Shown here in pieces: positions 40,426 through 41,418 of a stretch of DNA of 41,418 nucleotides. The translations under genes and the position numbers were made by a program. The stretch comes from Nostoc sp. FACHB-892 (GTDB lineage Bacteria > Cyanobacteriota > Cyanobacteriia > Cyanobacteriales > Nostocaceae). Position 1 is the stretch's first letter; each line of letters begins with the position of its first letter. The stretch is from assembly GCF_014698795.1 (NCBI RefSeq), contig NZ_JACJTR010000050.1, positions 1 through 41,418 on the forward strand, in the 5' to 3' direction. The notes beneath the pieces were generated by a model. That model was not told the DNA's origin. It worked only from the letters and a program-made list of their open reading frames with translations, and ran no database searches.

Positions 40426-40782
40426 TTAGTGAGACTCGTTACCAAAAGAAGCACTTCCAAGGAAGCTAGAAAAAGCAACTAACATCCAACCGAAACAAAT
40501 ATGTTTTTGGGTTTGCCAATCGTATCTCTCTTTTATTATCGGGATTGTGTTAGCTTCAACAATTTCTAATCCCCAGTAGCCTAATGCACTGATGCCAAAC
40601 AACATAGCGCTGACGATGGACAATTTAGCGATAACCTTGAAAATGTAATTGCTTAAAGTGGGTAGTACCTGAAAGGATTGTCTGTGACGGTGGTGGATAG
40701 TGAGTTCACTTGGAGCTACAACCGAAACACGTCTTGGTCTTTGTTGAGTGAGTTGAGAGACAACTTGTTTATTATCAGTCAT
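40426..40782 (-). CDS. Small membrane protein, paralogue of the gene at 13197
   Basis: 118 aa from ATG 40782 (TTG 40794 also open). A basic region (SQLTQQRPRRVSVVA), then membrane helices near 55-75 (LSIVSAMLFGISALGYWGLEIV) and 95-113 (FGWMLVAFSSFLGSASFG). It shares its start motif (MTDNKQVV), GYWGLEIVEAN and the FSSFLGS ending with the 114-aa protein at 13197-13541. No known family. Confidence 0.6.
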   Translation of the reverse strand: MTDNKQVVSQLTQQRPRRVSVVAPSELTIHHRHRQSFQVLPTLSNYIFKVIAKLSIVSAMLFGISALGYWGLEIVEANTIPIIKERYDWQTQKHICFGWMLVAFSSFLGSASFGNESH

Positions 40783-40971
40783 GGATCGAACCAAAGCTTG
40801 TTGGTTGTAGCTAGATTAGTTTCAGTAATTATATTGTAAACTTTCGTCAGGATGATGTGGTTAAATTTACATAAAATTTCCCCATTCAGAAAAGATATTC
40901 TAGTGGTTAAGCGATGTCATACGAAAAAACCCAGAGGACAAACAAGCAATTAAGCTGAAAGTCAGTTAGAA

Positions 40972-41004
40972 ATATCCCCCAGTGCATACTGCACTAAGGG
41001 ATAT
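40972..41004 (-). terminator. Hairpin terminator of the last gene
   Basis: Arms ATATCCC...AGTGCA (40972-40986) and TGCACT...GGGATAT (40990-41004), with small internal mismatches. It lies 6 bp after the stop at 41011 of the minus-strand gene. Confidence 0.55.
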
Positions 41005-41010
41005 ACTTAA

Positions 41011-41244
41011 TTAATCCGCATCGCTATGGTAAATTGGCTCCACATAATCCAGTACAGATTCATCGGCAATAATCTCTGTCCTTGTGCTAAGTGACGTAAT
41101 TTGAGTGTCCATTTCTGGGATATCAATTCCTAACCGTTCGCATATTTCTCTTATTTTTAGGTATTGAGGATGTATTTGCTCATCAATATAAGAATGATGT
41201 CCATACCCCTCTGATTCCCAAGAACTAACAATGATTTTCGCCAT
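41011..41244 (-). CDS. Hypothetical protein (77 aa)
   Basis: From ATG 41244 (MAKIIVSSWESEGYGHHSYI). Acidic, soluble, helical in the middle (IHPQYLKIREICERLGIDI), ending YVEPIYHSDAD. Its own terminator follows. Not recognised. The remaining 41245-41418 shows no gene. Confidence 0.5.
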   Translation of the reverse strand: MAKIIVSSWESEGYGHHSYIDEQIHPQYLKIREICERLGIDIPEMDTQITSLSTRTEIIADESVLDYVEPIYHSDAD

Positions 41245-41418
41245 ATTCACTCATTATTTTAATTTTCAACGATAAAAAACTACCACAAAACGTATCGGCT
41301 CAATAAGTCGGGGTAACGAATAAAAGTAAGAAGAGTTGCTAGCATCCGATTTCATGAGAGCTAACTATATTGTTCTAACGCAGGCATTCTATTTGAATGC
41401 AAACGCTTTACTATAAAG

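Overview
This window looks like accessory DNA, probably a plasmid or plasmid-derived island, from a filamentous nitrogen-fixing-type cyanobacterium (Nostoc/Anabaena group). The evidence is frequent HIP1 octamers (GCGATCGC), moderate AT richness, Nostoc-type dispersed palindromes (e.g. 36239-36273), a cyanobacterial MPBQ/MSBQ-type methyltransferase, a Uma2 (DUF820) gene, and many plasmid-type small genes. No rRNA or tRNA gene was recognised.

Region by region. 0-6.5 kb: an AIPR-like gene; a clear cobalamin riboswitch with no intact cobalamin gene behind it; a quinone methyltransferase; a CobW C-terminal remnant; and a gene broken by one extra G. 6.5-10.8 kb (minus strand): a tight operon ending in a VirD4/HerA-like membrane ATPase, with several membrane partners and helically phased direct repeats at its head. 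11-17.7 kb: mostly minus-strand small plasmid/phage-like genes around an ERF single-strand annealing protein; a divergent ribbon-helix-helix regulator sits next to a perfect palindromic operator. 18-22 kb: a coiled-coil plasmid protein, a truncated Rep-like N-terminus and an ISH3-type transposase. 22-31 kb: a patchwork of remnants with genes that look like conflict or defence genes: an uncharacterised 255-aa protein, a two-gene unit of HNH nuclease with membrane segments plus membrane-anchored actin-like ATPase, and an ApeA-like HEPN protein. 31-33.4 kb: an IS110 element, with a strong structured-RNA candidate upstream of the recombinase, beside another decayed copy of the Rep-like gene. 33.5-38.1 kb: an exported repeat protein, gene remnants and an MDR-family oxidoreductase. 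38.3-40.4 kb: a Uma2 gene broken by frameshifts and then split by an IS4-family element whose 25-bp inverted repeats and 10-bp target duplication are both visible. The right end carries a paralogue of a small membrane protein from the 13 kb region.

The most interesting candidates are: (1) the HNH-membrane/actin-like-membrane gene pair at 24354-26910; (2) the IS110 upstream RNA fold at 31318-31397; (3) the VirD4-like membrane operon with phased operator repeats; (4) the orphan cobalamin riboswitch near a CobW relic; (5) a repeatedly copied and broken Rep-like gene family carrying an internal repeat unit. Coordinates of motifs were read by eye. Family assignments come from motif recognition, not database searches.
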